The translations under genes and the position numbers were made by a program. A stretch of DNA of 64,000 nt from Sesamum alatum (Eukaryota > Streptophyta > Magnoliopsida > Lamiales > Pedaliaceae): the NCBI GenBank assembly GCA_034509735.1, contig JACGWO010000011.1, positions 23,916,979 to 23,980,978 on the forward strand, given 5' to 3'. Below are positions 48,201 through 60,127 of this stretch, in pieces. The number at the start of each line of letters is the position of its first letter. Position 1 is the first letter of the stretch. Under the pieces are notes generated by a model. That model worked only from the letters and a program-made list of their open reading frames with translations. It made no database searches and was not told the origin of the DNA.

Positions 48201-49334
48201 GCTCCTTTTAGCCGATCAAACCAGCACCTATTTCCTTGGAACATCTTTGTGTAACTAATTTGATTGATCTTGTGAGCAAGGACCGGGATGTTGGGAAAGT
48301 TACGGAACTGCTTTGGCCACAAGACATCGAGCTTGTTCTTGTGATCCCCGTGAGTTATATTGGCGAACAAGATCTTCTTGTGTGGCACTACTCCAAAACA
48401 GCTCTATTCTCAATCCGGAGCGCCTACCACCTCGCATGTTCCCTAGAAGACAGCGCGGGCTCGAGCTCTTTAGAGGAGATAGAGAGTGGATGGTGGAGGA
48501 AAGTGTGGCAGGCACAACTACCAAATAAGTCGAGCTTTTTGCTTGGCATGTGTGCCTCAACGTTCTCCCAACGAGTGTGAACCTCAGCAAACGCATCCCA
48601 GGTTTCCAGGCTGCTTGCCCATACTGTCAGGAAGAACGTGAGGACACTTTGCATGCTCTTGTCCACTGTCCCTTTGCTCGCCATGTATGGAGCCTTACCC
48701 CTTTCAATTCGTTGATGCTGCTGGGTAAGTCCCCTCTATCTTAACATGGATGCAACATGTTTCTTCTCACCTTGATAGCGGTGCCTTTGGCTTGCTTCTG
48801 GTGTTGTGTTAGGTTGTTTGGTGGTGTAGAAATCGGAAAGTTGATGGAAGGGGAAAATTGGGCTCCCGATCAAGTTGTATGTTTTGCTACCCGCTACTTA
48901 GCCTCCTTTATTATGCAGAATTCTGGAGCAATTGTTCTGAAGGCCTCGGAGATCCCTCTTTGCTGGCAGGTTCCTCCTCCAACTTTCATAAAAATCAACT
49001 TCAACGGTGCCGCATTCGAAGGAGGAAAGTTGGTGGGTATTAGGGTGGTTACCAGGGATGAGAATGGCCAATGTGTGGCATGATTGTCTAGGCGGATGGC
49101 TAGGTCGGGAGATGGGGAGCTGGTCGAGTTGTGGTGGGAGGGGACTGTGCTACGTTGGTCCAGAAGCTGCGCACGAAGACCCGTGATCTTTCCACAAATG
49201 GTCCGATTGTGACTGACATTCTGCATTTTGCCTCTTGTATTCCTCTTTCTCAATTTAGTTTGGTGAGGCGTTCGGGCAATATTGTTGCCCATTTCTTTGC
49301 GCATTATGCTCAGGACTTTGTTGAGGGAGAATAG
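45297..49334 (+). pseudogene. LINE ORF2 remnant: endonuclease, RT, zf-RVT, RNase H
   Basis: Endonuclease from ATG 45297: LLVWNCQGLGSPWIVQTLRN, VFLPETKC, later LCAGDFNEILDQSEK and FRGTPFTWSN (to about 45890). RT from about 46680: LKSSGPDGMSLIFFQKYW, FRPINLCNVVYKIASKTIVN, IQSAYLPDR, then GLQQGDPLSLYLFLLCMESF. The catalytic box reads FADV at 47412-47423 where FADD is expected, so a catalytic aspartate is lost. The zinc-binding domain is at about 48600-48700 (ACPYCQEEREDTLHALVHCP) and RNase H begins at about 48980 (FIKINFNGAAFEGG). Frameshifts and stops are frequent. Confidence 0.85.
46382..46501 (+). repeat. 60-bp tandem duplication within the LINE
   Basis: GGGCTAGTAATAGATTCCAC recurs with an offset of exactly 60 bases, with a handful of substitutions between units. 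The unit length keeps the frame. A shorter duplication (CCTCTATGGTGAAT...TTCTAGT) lies at about 45610-45665. Confidence 0.85.
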
Positions 49335-49439
49335 TTGATTCCCACAGTTGTTGTTTCGCTTGTCTTCAGACGCATCTAAGTAAATGAAAGTTTTAGTTCT
49401 CGTTAAAAAAAAAATAAAATCTAAAAGCGTGCGCACACA

Positions 49440-50250
49440 CATACACAAGTAAAATTCTTGCACGCCAAAACAAGCAACTTTGTAGCGTTGCTCAACAAAA
49501 CAAGATCGAGGTCATGGTTCGAGTTTCACGAGACGTGTGAGTATTTGCTTCACTTAATTTGAATTATTCATTGTAATGAATATTTGTTTTACTTAATGTG
49601 AGTTAATTGTAATGCAGGTTCAATGAATTTAACGAGTTTAAAAAACTTCATCCCTACCAGCCCACCTCTCTCCCACCGCCAATCTCCCCCCTCTAGCACC
49701 GCTGCCACCTCTGCTCTCCTCCCCCTCCCTCCCTCCACCTCCTCGCGCGCGCCTCCCCTCTCCCTCTATCCCATTTATGTCTCCACCCCCCCCCCCCCCT
49801 TCCCTTTCGCATTTCCATTTCGTCTCCCTTCGCCACCCCTTCTCCCTCCTGCGCCCTCTCCCTTCCCCCCTCTCCTATTGCGCCATCTTTCTCTCTATAT
49901 ATACATATATATATATATAAATATATGTTTAACTTTTAATTATATATATAATATATTTTTTAATTGTGTGTATATAAATTACATATATATTATTTAAATT
50001 TAAATTTGTTTATTAATTTTTAATCTTTAATTGAAATTAAATAAAATTTGCAGCATTGATCTACCGATTAAATCGGGCCTTAAATTAAATCAGATCCAAT
50101 GGTTATTAAATGGGGTCGTAATTGTAATTTTAAAATAAAAAATTAAGAAAAATCGCTTGAACTACACGAAATCATGTAAGGGCACGAGAATAATTTACTC
50201 ATTTACAATATCACATGGGTAAATTGTATTAAACCCAATTAAAATTACAT
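49440..50250. repeat. Possible SINE-like piece, CT-rich tract and (TA)n
   Basis: At about 49478-49620, GGTTCGAGTTTCACGAG resembles a Pol III B box and could mark a SINE remnant; the A box is unclear. 49640-49880 is a very C/T-rich low-complexity tract (includes a C-run at 49787-49798) that produces a spurious Pro/Ser-rich ORF. 49893-49975 is TA-rich. 50150-50250 resembles the MITE at 10442-10730. Confidence 0.4.
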
Positions 50251-51052
50251 ATTGGGACATACTTATGCATGCATGCATCATCTCTATTTTTAGGTTTTAA
50301 CCAACAAGAATATCAAAATTTTCAGATTGTTCAATTGCAACACACTCGTTCAGTTGCTGTACATTGAGTCGTACAGGACGAGAGATTTTCATGCTCCTTC
50401 CCTCGCGCTCAATCTATTCATGATCGCGATTACATAAAAGAGAAAACGGATAATAAACATTATCCACTTCATATATAATTCAACAACTATTAATAGATTT
50501 ATGGATATTGTATCAAGAAAAAGTTTAAGACAAATCTTATCTTCAAATAAATTACGGGTATTGCGGCTCAACATCTGTATTAAAAGGTTATAAAAAATCT
50601 CATACTTTTTCATATCCTATCCCATCATCCAAGACTCTGAAATTTTACTACTTCATTAACTGATTTCTGTGTATAACTTTTTGTGCCATTGACCCTCATT
50701 TTTCATTGTCATGATGAGTATGTATGACTCTGTCTCTGTGTTTGTTTCATTACAATTCAATCCACCAAAAAAGGAAAGCAAGAAAGAAGAAACAATTATT
50801 ATATGGCCAGAAAAGAATGAAAGTTTTTTCTTCTTTTTCTCAAGAACAGTGCTGCATCAAGAAAAGCATTTTCATTTGGGAAGTGGGAACCCCATTTCTT
50901 GCTTTATCTCTCTCTGTTCATCTCCCACTTTCAGAAAAATTCTCTGCAAACACATTCAAATTTCCCACAAACTAACCTCCAACCTCCAGAAATGCGCAGT
51001 GATTGATATAGAAACTCACAGAAAGAAGTAGAAAAAGAGAAGGTTTCTGAGA
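50251..51052 (+). promoter_or_regulatory. Upstream region and leader of the SINA-type gene
   Basis: No other gene. The last 350 bases are A/C-rich with CTCTCT motifs near 50900, resembling a plant 5' leader. The ORF at 50711-51031 ends before the gene and shows no homology. Confidence 0.4.
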
Positions 51053-52918
51053 ATGGAATCTAGCATTGAGTGCATATCATCAATTGATGGGATAGAAGAA
51101 GATGAGATCTCTCACCCCCATCCCTTTTCTCAGTTTTCATCTCCGAAGCCATCTCAAAACACTGTTAACAACAGTAATCTCAATGGTGGGGTGATTAATC
51201 CAGCCACTAGTGTTCATGAGCTTCTTGAGTGCCCCGTTTGTACAAATTCTATGTACCCTCCCATCCATCAGGTTTCTCATCTTGTTTTCTTTATCCATTT
51301 TTCATTTTGTGGGTTGAATTTTGAGCTGATTGGTTTATTGTTGATTGCTGTGAAGAGCAATATTCTGCTTCCTACTTTGGGTTTCAAGATTCAATCCTTT
51401 TTGGTTAGTTCTTCAGTAGAGTGTGTTTTTTTTATGTGGGAGTTGTTGATTTTATGCTTTAGGCTGTAATCTGTAATCTGCTACATTTTACTTGTTTAAA
51501 CTTATGAAATGGGATCTTTGTTTCTATCCATGATTGAAATAATTTTAGATGTATGCTCTGATTTGTAGGGTTCATCAAACTATCCTTTTCTCTTTTTCTT
51601 CAGCTTGTTTAATTCCACCCAAATCTTGGAATTTAATCTCTCAGCTGTTGTGCCACTGGATGATTGATTCTTAATTGGCATTTGGGTGATTGGTTGAAGG
51701 GATAATGTTCTTGAAGCTTGGCCTAATTCAAGTCTTTGGATTCTCTTGTTCTGATCACTTCTTTTAGGTCAGGCATTTACAGAAAGCTACGATTTAAATT
51801 CTGGGGAAGCAGGATAGATCAATTGTTAATGGATTAACATGGTGATTCATTTTGTGTCATGGTATACGGCACGACAACTTACCGTTCCATAAGCAAAAGA
51901 ATTAGATAATGCAGCTTGTTATTTCCTTCTGATGAAACTTCTCTTGTTCGTATATGCACGTATTTGTCGTCCTGAATACATGTAAAGTTGTTGTAACATC
52001 AACTTGGTTACTGCAGTGCCACAACGGGCATACCCTCTGTTCTACCTGTAAAGCAAGGGTACACAACAGATGCCCGACGTGTAGGCAGGAGCTTGGCGAT
52101 ATAAGATGCTTGGCACTAGAAAAGGTGGCTGAGTCGCTCGAGCTTCCCTGCAAGTACTGCTCCCTTGGCTGCCCTGAGATCTTCCCTTACTATAGTAAGT
52201 TGAAACATGAGGCGGTCTGCAATTTTAGGCCTTACAACTGCCCTTATGCTGGATCAGAATGCTCAGCTGTTGGGGATATCCCGTACCTCGTTGCTCACCT
52301 GAGAGATGATCACAAGGTGGACATGCATTCTGGATGCACGTTTAATCATCGCTATGTTAAATCAAATCCTCGGGACGTAGAGAATGCCACGTGGATGCTA
52401 ACTGTGAGTATTTTTCTTCAATGACATGTTTACGTCAAACTGCTCCTGCTTTTTGACATGATAGCATACAGCATTCTAAGCCAAACGAATCCTCGTATTT
52501 GGTCTTTATCTCTCAGGTGTAAATGCTGTAAGTACTTACCTATTCTTTACTTATGCAGGTTTTTCATTGTTTTGGTCAGTATTTTTGTCTGCATTTTGAA
52601 GCTTTCCAACTTGGGATGGCCCCGGTTTATATGGCTTTTCTTCGGTTCATGGGGGACGAGATGGAGGCTCGGAATTATACCTACAGTTTGGAGGTCGGGG
52701 GAAATGGGAGGAAACTTATATGGGAGGGCACCCCTCGAAGCATCAGAGATAGTCACAGAAAGGTACGGGACAGCCATGACGGCCTCGTTATACAGCGGAA
52801 CATGGCACTTTTTTTCTCAGGAGGTGATCGGAAAGAGCTCAAGCTCCGTGTAACGGGGCGAATATGGAAAGAACAACAGAACCCAGATGGAGTATGCATA
52901 CCCAATCTATGTAGTTAA
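51053..52918 (+). CDS. SINAT: SINA/SINAT-type RING E3 ubiquitin ligase (3 exons)
   Basis: Coding exons 51053-51271, 52017-52403 and 52559-52918 join in frame to a 321-residue protein. Splice sites are canonical (CAG/GTTTCT, GCAG/TGCC, ACT/GTGAGT, GCAG/GTTTTT). The C3HC4 RING spans residues 60-96 (CPVC...CHNGHTLCSTC...CPTC), split by intron 1. The SINA zinc-finger region follows (CKYCSLGCPEIFPYY, CNFRPYNCPY), then the TRAF-like substrate-binding fold (WMLTVFHCFGQYFCLHFEAF to VCIPNLCS). Length and sequence match the plant SINAT family, cytosolic/nuclear E3 ligases that ubiquitinate targets in autophagy, drought and ABA responses; which member this is cannot be settled here. It converges with the kinase gene, with stop codons 490 bases apart. 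Confidence 0.95.
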
Positions 52919-53407
52919 AGGTGCTTTGGCTTTTTTCCTTATCGAAAGCTGAAACTGTCTAATGATATTTTTAGTGACAATTTATCCAACATTCTTACAA
53001 AGTGTATGTGCAGTTTTCAAGTCAATCTATAAGCTTCCTCTTCGATCAGGCTGACATTGCAAGAATAGTAGAATAAGGTATCATGAGCCAAAAGAGTCTT
53101 GAAATTGTTTGAAATCATAACACTCTGCTTACTCCTTTCAACTTCCTTTGATAAATATTGGAGGCTGATAAGCAAACGACAACAGTATAACAGCAGAAAC
53201 ACTAGACCTCAATATCTCTAGTTTCTGTTTCTAAAGCTGGACACTGAAAAATTCTACAAAAAATACATTGTGGTATGTCTTATGGACAATAAAGAATCAG
53301 GAGGAAATTATCCCTGAGACTGAAGAATGCCAACTAAGTCATCCAGAACCAACTCCTATGTGCATATTTACGACAAACCTATGTACGGATTACTGAGAAG
53401 TATGTAG
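52919..53407. other. Convergent 3' regions of the SINA and kinase genes
   Basis: Holds the 3' UTRs of both genes. The transcripts may overlap at their ends. No coding sequence is recognised. Confidence 0.5.
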
Positions 53408-55280
53408 TTAAACGATCTCCTCAAGACGACGATCCATGATGCTGGAGACAGAATCAAGAAATGCAGCTTCACTTGAGCCAGGAAGCACGGAATCCCAAGC
53501 TTCTCGGACAATCTCCTCGATAACAGATTCCTTTCTCACGTTTTCTCTGCACATCATGTTACCAATTGCAAATGGAGTCAGCCCTTTCTCCACACCTTTC
53601 TTCAGAAGCATGGTGGAGATGCGTAGCACTCGAGCACATTCAAGTGGCAGGTCCCATCCATAGAACCTGAGCAAGGCAATGTCTTCTTCGGCATCCAATG
53701 ACCTTATATATTCGATGGTGTCAACAGTGAAATGCTGGCGAGCTTGAGGCCAATAAAGCCACTCAAAGGTACAATCTTCGAACTGCAAGGATGAAAATGA
53801 GATGATCTTATTATAAGAACACATTTAGTACAGACATATACAAATAAAGCTCAATCCAGATAGAATAACAGCAAAACGTGCAACTGATTTAGGCTATGGC
53901 ATGTTCAAAACTTACACTAAATGGCAAGCAATAGCCATGATCAATGGGAATTAGCACGGTTTGGCCATCTGCACCTTTACCGATTAGTATATTCCCAGCA
54001 TGTCTATCAGCATTGGCCAACCTCATATCTAGTACTGCAATCTTGTGCACCTCCTTAACCGGAAAAGCACCAGGGCCCATATCCTCGCAACTCCCATTGT
54101 TCTCCATGAACATCTGCAAGGACCCAGTCTTGACGGACACACCTCCTGGATGATTAAAACCTTGATGGAGGCACCTAACATAAACCGTTGGAGGAACCCC
54201 AGCAAAACCCCTAAGCTCACCAGTAAATGAGCGGTGACCACTTGCTGGATGATCCAGTATGTAGACTGCACATTCCCGGATTCCACCCTCCCCGACTGTT
54301 GTCCCCCTTTTCAACCCTTCACCGTCTTCTGACAAGGGCAGCCCTCGAGGGTTATTTACAGCCATGGGCTCCTCATCAACCGGCTTAAAAACAGATAAGT
54401 ACTTACTCCCGGATGCATCCAGCATAAAATATGCTCCCCCAGTACCCTCAGAAGACCTAATTGGATAATTCCCATTATCTAATCCATCCAAAGTAGATTT
54501 AATCATATCACTGATTTCCTTAGGCAATTGAATCTTTGGATTAACAATCACAGGCTCCAATAATGTCTTCCTACGTGAAGGCTTCCTCGGCACATACAGA
54601 TTATGCCCACTCTCTGAATCAGCCCCATCACCATTTTCCCTATCCACATAACATTCTTTCACATTGTTCTGCTGTGGTGCAGTGATAGACAGCTCGAAGT
54701 TCTTCCCAATCGGTGCAGCTCTAATTTTCACAGACCTCCGCACAAACAAATGAATGACAGCATCACTATTATTCTTAGAGAGATCGTTTATCAACCTCTG
54801 ATTCTCAACAGGCTCGCCATTAAGCAAGATCTCCTCATCATCAATTCTCTCCAAATTTCTCTTCTTTGCTATCCGATGCTTGATATAGCCAACATCCCGG
54901 CTCCCTTCCACATGAAAGGTGAACTCTTTCCCACAGCACGTCCTCACATTAATAACTTGAAGGTCTGCAAGTCTGAGGACCAAATGCACAACATTCCCAT
55001 CACGAACACCGTAGTCCTGAACAAGGGACTTCCCCCGCGCTAACTCCTTACCTCCACAAACCAATTTTTGTTTTCTAGTAAAAATTCCTTTACAGGTCTG
55101 AATCCTGAGCTTCACGGATTCAATCGAATCCGACTTCAAAACCTGCATTGGCACCATTGAACCTGACATAGCCACATATATCAAAATTGATTCTTGGCTA
55201 TTTTCAAGCGATGGAGGAGGCGAAAAAATCAAGCTCTCCTCACCAACCGGGACAATGGAAACCAAACCAGCAGAACACAT
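53408..55280 (-). CDS. PI4KG4: Type II PI4-kinase gamma / ubiquitin-like-domain kinase
   Basis: Minus-strand coding exons 55280-53916 (455 codons) and 53782-53408 (124 codons plus stop) give 579 residues. The intron has a GTAAGT donor and TTGCAG acceptor and joins ...HGYCLPFS to FEDCTFEW, as in relatives. The start is the ATG at 55280; the frame is open upstream but without ATG. Two ubiquitin-like domains lie at about 31-104 and 107-183. The PI3/4-kinase domain begins near 275: GGAYFM at 281-286 and the FKPVDEEP lysine motif at 298-305, catalytic NADRHAGN at 423-430 and metal-binding DHG at 447-449, all intact. The family is close to Arabidopsis At2g46500 (PI4K gamma 4/UBDK gamma 4), reported to act as a protein kinase on ubiquitin-pathway proteins rather than as a strong lipid kinase. 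Confidence 0.95.
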
Positions 55281-55890
55281 CTTTCTAAATTTGCCCTCAA
55301 ACGCAAACCTCAAATCCTAAAAGGCTAAATCAAATCCCTGCAACATCAAATATGAGTAAAACTATCATGTACATAATGATCATCATCAGCGAACGAAATC
55401 AAATCTCAAACACATTCCCAGAAATCAACACCTTCAATCATCAAATTAGGTTAAAAATTTACCTTTAACTCCCGAAAGGGGGACGAAAAAAGATTGAAGA
55501 TTCCTCCTTTTTTGCAAATGGGGCTTTGAGGGATTGAATTAAAAGCACGACTTTGAAATTACAGAGTGAAAGAGGAGATGAACTGAGCAGGGAAACAGGT
55601 TTTTTCACCAGAGAGCAAGAACCAAGGGAAACTGGTGCCTCGGCGGAGGCGATGATCGAGAAGGGGGTTAAAAGTGATGAATTGCAGTGAAAATTTACGG
55701 TCTTTGCGGCGATTGAATAGGTAAAATTGCAATGACCAAACGACGACTTTTTCCTTTTCCGTGCGATTTTTCCGTTGAGCAAGAAATTCTGGTTTGGTTG
55801 GAGAACAAGAAACATCAACCTCGCAGGCGTCCGATTCTTTGAATCGACGAACAATTTTGCCCGTACCACGTAACAAAATTCCCATAATAA
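55281..55890 (-). promoter_or_regulatory. 5' leader of the kinase gene with an intron, and promoter
   Basis: On the minus strand a donor (AAAG/GTAAAT) at 55462 and an acceptor (TTGCAG) ending at 55338 bracket a likely leader intron of 125 bases. The upstream leader exon runs from 55463 to about 55870. ORFs here (55465-55869, 55559-55885) do not resemble known proteins. Confidence 0.5.
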
Positions 55891-56539
55891 TATTTAAAAC
55901 AATTTTAACTAATTATGGAATTTCTCACAATATAATCCTTTATTAATTCAATTTATTCAAGTTCTAGAAACATTTTGAAACCGTAGCTCCTTCAGAAAGT
56001 TCTTATTTGAAACAAAAAATGGATTATATCTATATATCTATTTATATATATATATATAGTAAAACGATGGTTGACCACAATTAAGTCAATTTTGACCAAA
56101 TTCTGAATTCTTAGAATTTTGAATTTTTTAATTAATAAGAAAAATTCTAATTGGTTGGTTTAATTTAGTTCAAATTTTAGTTTTTTTTTTTAAAAAAACA
56201 CTTAACAAACTAATACCAAAAATTTTGCATGAAAGTAGGAAAACCCTCATGAAAATACCAGAATAATACTTCTTCTTAAAGTTGCATCCAATTCAAACAC
56301 TTAAAAATCACGTCAAATATAAGTATAAATATCAGTTAAACTTTTGGAATAACAAATAAAGTGAATCTATTATGCACTACTAATTATTTTTTGTTGTGCT
56401 CAAGCTCAACCCCTTTGAATGCATGAATGATGGCTTTCTTTCAAGATGCATATTGATCAGTCATATGTAACTTATATTATTTTTCTTGCAATATATTAGC
56501 AAATTGAGTTTTCATATGATCATCACGTTTGTCTTATTC

Positions 56540-57500
56540 TTCTTTTATTGTTCCTCTTCGTCTTTTTACTATTTGAAAATTCTTTTTTATATGTTAGTTT
56601 TTCTCTTTTGATATTCTTTGGATGTGTTCAAATCTTAGAGTAATATATCCCATAAATTTATTATTTTGATTGATGGTTTATTTCTTTACAGTTTACAATC
56701 ACCCAAATTATTCATTTGTCAAAGTTTCTTATTGGCAATAATTTTTTTTAATTCTTCAATTGTCTATTATCATGTGCTCTAATTTTAGTTTCATATTAGT
56801 TTTGAGTAATTTTTTTATTTTTCATTACTTTTTTCAACTTTATATTTTCTTCAATTATTTATGTGATTTGATTGTGTTCATTCATTTTATTTTTATTTGC
56901 ATAGCTTCATTGTTTTGATTTGCATGATGTCCTTTTCAGTTTTTATTTTTGTATGATTCTACTTAATTCTCATTTAGTTTTTTATTTATTTCTGTTTAAA
57001 TATTTAGTCATTTTTATCTTTGTATACATCAATTCTTATATATATATATATATTGTAGTTTAGTCCATTAAAATTTTATTTTATAGTTTACTTTGTTGTT
57101 CTTTTTTTATGTTTTATTAATTTTTTTTGCTTTTTTTTTCCTATTAGAAGGCACAGATTTTTTTTACTGTTAATAGCTACATATTTTGTTTAACATCTAT
57201 TTGTATGGTTTTATTAATCTGGCCTTTAGTTTTTATTTTATATTAGTATTTATCCTTTTGTATCTTTTTATACACCAATTCTTTTTTATATATTATAATT
57301 TCATCTATTAAATTTTGTTGTTCTTTTTTTTATTTTATTTTATTTATTTGTCTGCTAAAGATGCTAAAAGATGAAAAGAATCACTCAAGTTTAACTATTA
57401 TGTAATTGGTTTCTCCTGCTATCTAATATGGTTCTATTAAATCTATATATAATCAGAGCATTTGTAAATCTTTACATTTACATGAAAGCATATGTATTTT
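56540..57500. repeat. Degenerate AT-rich repeat units inside copy 1
   Basis: Units of about 240-290 bases recur with landmarks such as TTTTTATACACCAATTCTTT, TATATTATAGTTTCATC.ATTAAA and TACATATTTT.TTTA. The same units recur at 62400-63400 in copy 2. Confidence 0.5.
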
Positions 57501-59101
57501 CATGTGCGCGCGTAATGCAGGCTCTTTTTCTGAAAAATATCTACACAGAATTCTCTTCTTTCATATATTTTAATTTAATTAAAAATATTGTAGATTTGCA
57601 TTAAATTAATAATAAATACAGAGGATAATTCAATTTATTATATATCTTAAGTAGTATTTTCAAATTTTCATTTTGTGATTCTACTTCAAGTTTAAAAGAT
57701 GTACAACACTTTCTTTTGAAAGGCTTTTGTATTCCTTTATTTATTTGTTTTTTTGTGTTTAAAGACATGATAATCGGACAATTTTGTTCAATTAATATGT
57801 GTACACATATATGTTTATCATTAGGAATTAACATAATATTTCATAATTAATATTTTGACTTTTTTCATCACTATTTTGTTTTCCTTTTATCCCCGTATTG
57901 ATTTATTCGAAAATGAATCTATCTATTTCATTTTAACTAAATACTAATTTTCTAAAATTTTGAATTATTTAATTATAATGAAAGTTTTTATTAGCTACAC
58001 TTAAGATTTGTTAATGTTAGAATAATTTATTTACTCTCTCTTTCTCCCCCCAAAAAAATATTTTTTTACTCCCTTAGTTCGTGCAACAATTTACACATAT
58101 ATTCCTTAGTTTATTGAAATTAGTTGGAGGAGATAAAGCCTTCATAAAAGAAAAAAAGTATATATATATCTTATTTAGATCTTTAAGGAAGAAGTATATA
58201 TCTTATTTGAATCTTTAAAAAAGAAGTATATATCTTATTTAAATCTTTAAGGAAGACGTATATATTTTATTTAGGACACAATTACCTTGGTTAATTTTAT
58301 TTTATTTCTTAATTTTAATTTTCAAATTAATTTTTTAACTATATCTGTTTATTGTAATAAAACTTTTATAAAATTTAATTTTTGAACTTTGAGATATTTA
58401 ATCTTTTTTCTTTAGTTCATTCTACAAACAACTAAAATTATTACTAATAATACAATTTTTTTAAATATTCAAAAAAATATTAAATATTGAATTTTATTTT
58501 ATAAATCACATATCATTGTTGATAAAATTTTCAAATTAATTTCATTAACTCGCACAATTTTTTGGAGAAAAATAATTCTTTAAATTTTTGTGAAACAAAC
58601 TATAACATTATAAACACTTTGATTTTTTAAATGGTCGAACTAAACCAAAAAATAATAATAAAATAAATAAATAAATAAATAAATAAAAGAAAAACTGCAA
58701 AGTTCAATAAATTCTGTATAGGTTTTGCTACATATTAATGAAAAAAATCAAGGTTATTTAGCTCATTCCTTTGATAATCGAGAAAATCTTATTTTGTGAT
58801 TCACTTTTTTTCTTCTTTTTAAAAAGAAAGAATATAATCTACATATTAGTAAGTTATTATATTTAAACTTCTAAATTCACTTTAAAACATGAACTATGAA
58901 TTAATTAACTTGACTTTTCATGAAAATAAAGTTTCATATTTTATATTTCAAATATCGTTATGAGCGATATTATGATCCTATTTATGCTTTACAACTTTAT
59001 ATTGCTCACCAAAAGTTTCAAATACTGAATAGATAGCAGTATGATATGCAAGTGGCTATAAGCCTATAGCATATAAATATGGTCCTTTTTTTTTAATTAA
59101 A

Positions 59102-60127
59102 TGGGTTAAATGCAGATACCCCCAATGTTTAAGGGTCTTTGCACTTTGCCCCCCCAAACTTTTTTTTTTATACACTCGAACATCCAACCTTTGCATTTTG
59201 TAGTATTTTGCTTTTTTCCTCACTTTCAGGGGAATAAAAAGGGAATATTTCGGTCGATGAACACACACGCTTACGTAAGCAAAAAATCAAGAACATCTTC
59301 TTCTTCATCCGCCATTGCCAGCCAACAGCCACCTTCAGTCGCTGCACAACCACCGTCGCACCCAAAACCGCCACCGTCCACCCCTTTCACTCGCCAAGAC
59401 CCAATAAGAGTAGTCTTCATCATCTACCATTGCCAGTTGATGAAAAAGACCCAGATCCGCCGTCATTTCTAGTGGATGAAGAAGACCCAAATCCGCCCAA
59501 ACCCAAATTAAGAAGACCATAAGAAAAAGACCCAGATCCATCGCCCGAAAAATAATAAGATCCAACCACAATTGTTGCAACTCACAATTCTTCTTCATCT
59601 TCCATACTAGAAAACCACTAACCCCACCATCAATGCCCCCCCCCCCCCCCCCCCGATTTGTATGGTTGATTAAGGCATCGCAAAAGAAAGCAAATCCAAC
59701 AGTCGCCCACAGCTCCACCATCCCCACCACCTCGCCCCGCCTTTGTCAATACTCAATTCTTTATTCAAAAATGGAAGCAAAAGCAGGCTCTTGCAAATAT
59801 TTCAACAACTCTTGCAAAGACAAGCAAAATTGTTGAAGGGTCTTCTTCTTCATCCGCCATTGCCTTATTGATTTTTGGGGTTTTTTCATTATTTTGTTTG
59901 TATTTTTTTTAATCTAAAGAAAAGGATGGGGTGTGAAATTATAATTTTATCCCATCCTAAATCGAATTACAAGTGTGTGTGTTCATATTTTTATTCGTCT
60001 GAAAGTTAAAAAAGAAAGATACTACGTTACAAATCAAAGGTTGAGGTGTGGAGTGTAAAAAGAAAAAGAATTGCGGGCAAAGTGCAAAGACCCTCATACG
60101 TTGGGGGTGTCCGGATTTTACTCTGAT
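59102..60127. mobile_element. TIR element with Ser/Pro-rich insert
   Basis: The left end (GGGTTAAATGCAGATACCCC, then AAGGGTCTTTGCACTTTGCC) has a clear inverted partner at 60075-60127. TIRs are about 140 bases long. The interior is less AT-rich with repeated AGAAGACCCAGATCC and CTTCATCCGCCATTGCC motifs, and a run of 19 C at 59636-59654. No transposase. It is inserted in the Helitron-like copy 1. Confidence 0.65.

Larger units (their letters stand above)
43888..49417 (+). mobile_element. Full-length but inactive L1-type LINE
   Basis: The ends are fixed by an imperfect target duplication of about 21 bases, AATCTAAAAAGCTTGCACAC at 43867 and AATCTAAAAGCGTGCGCACA at 49418, with a short A-rich tail (49404-49417) before the second copy. 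It holds ORF1 (nucleic-acid binding), then endonuclease, reverse transcriptase, zinc-binding domain and RNase H, the plant L1 order. All parts are broken by stops or frame changes. Confidence 0.9.

Noticed and set aside
49623..49997. Pro/Ser-rich ORF of 124 residues
   Set aside because: It lies in a C/T-rich low-complexity tract followed by a TA repeat; no domain or splice context.
55281..55313. 11-residue extension of the kinase
   Set aside because: The upstream codon is TTG; the first ATG in frame is 55280 and fits the family start.
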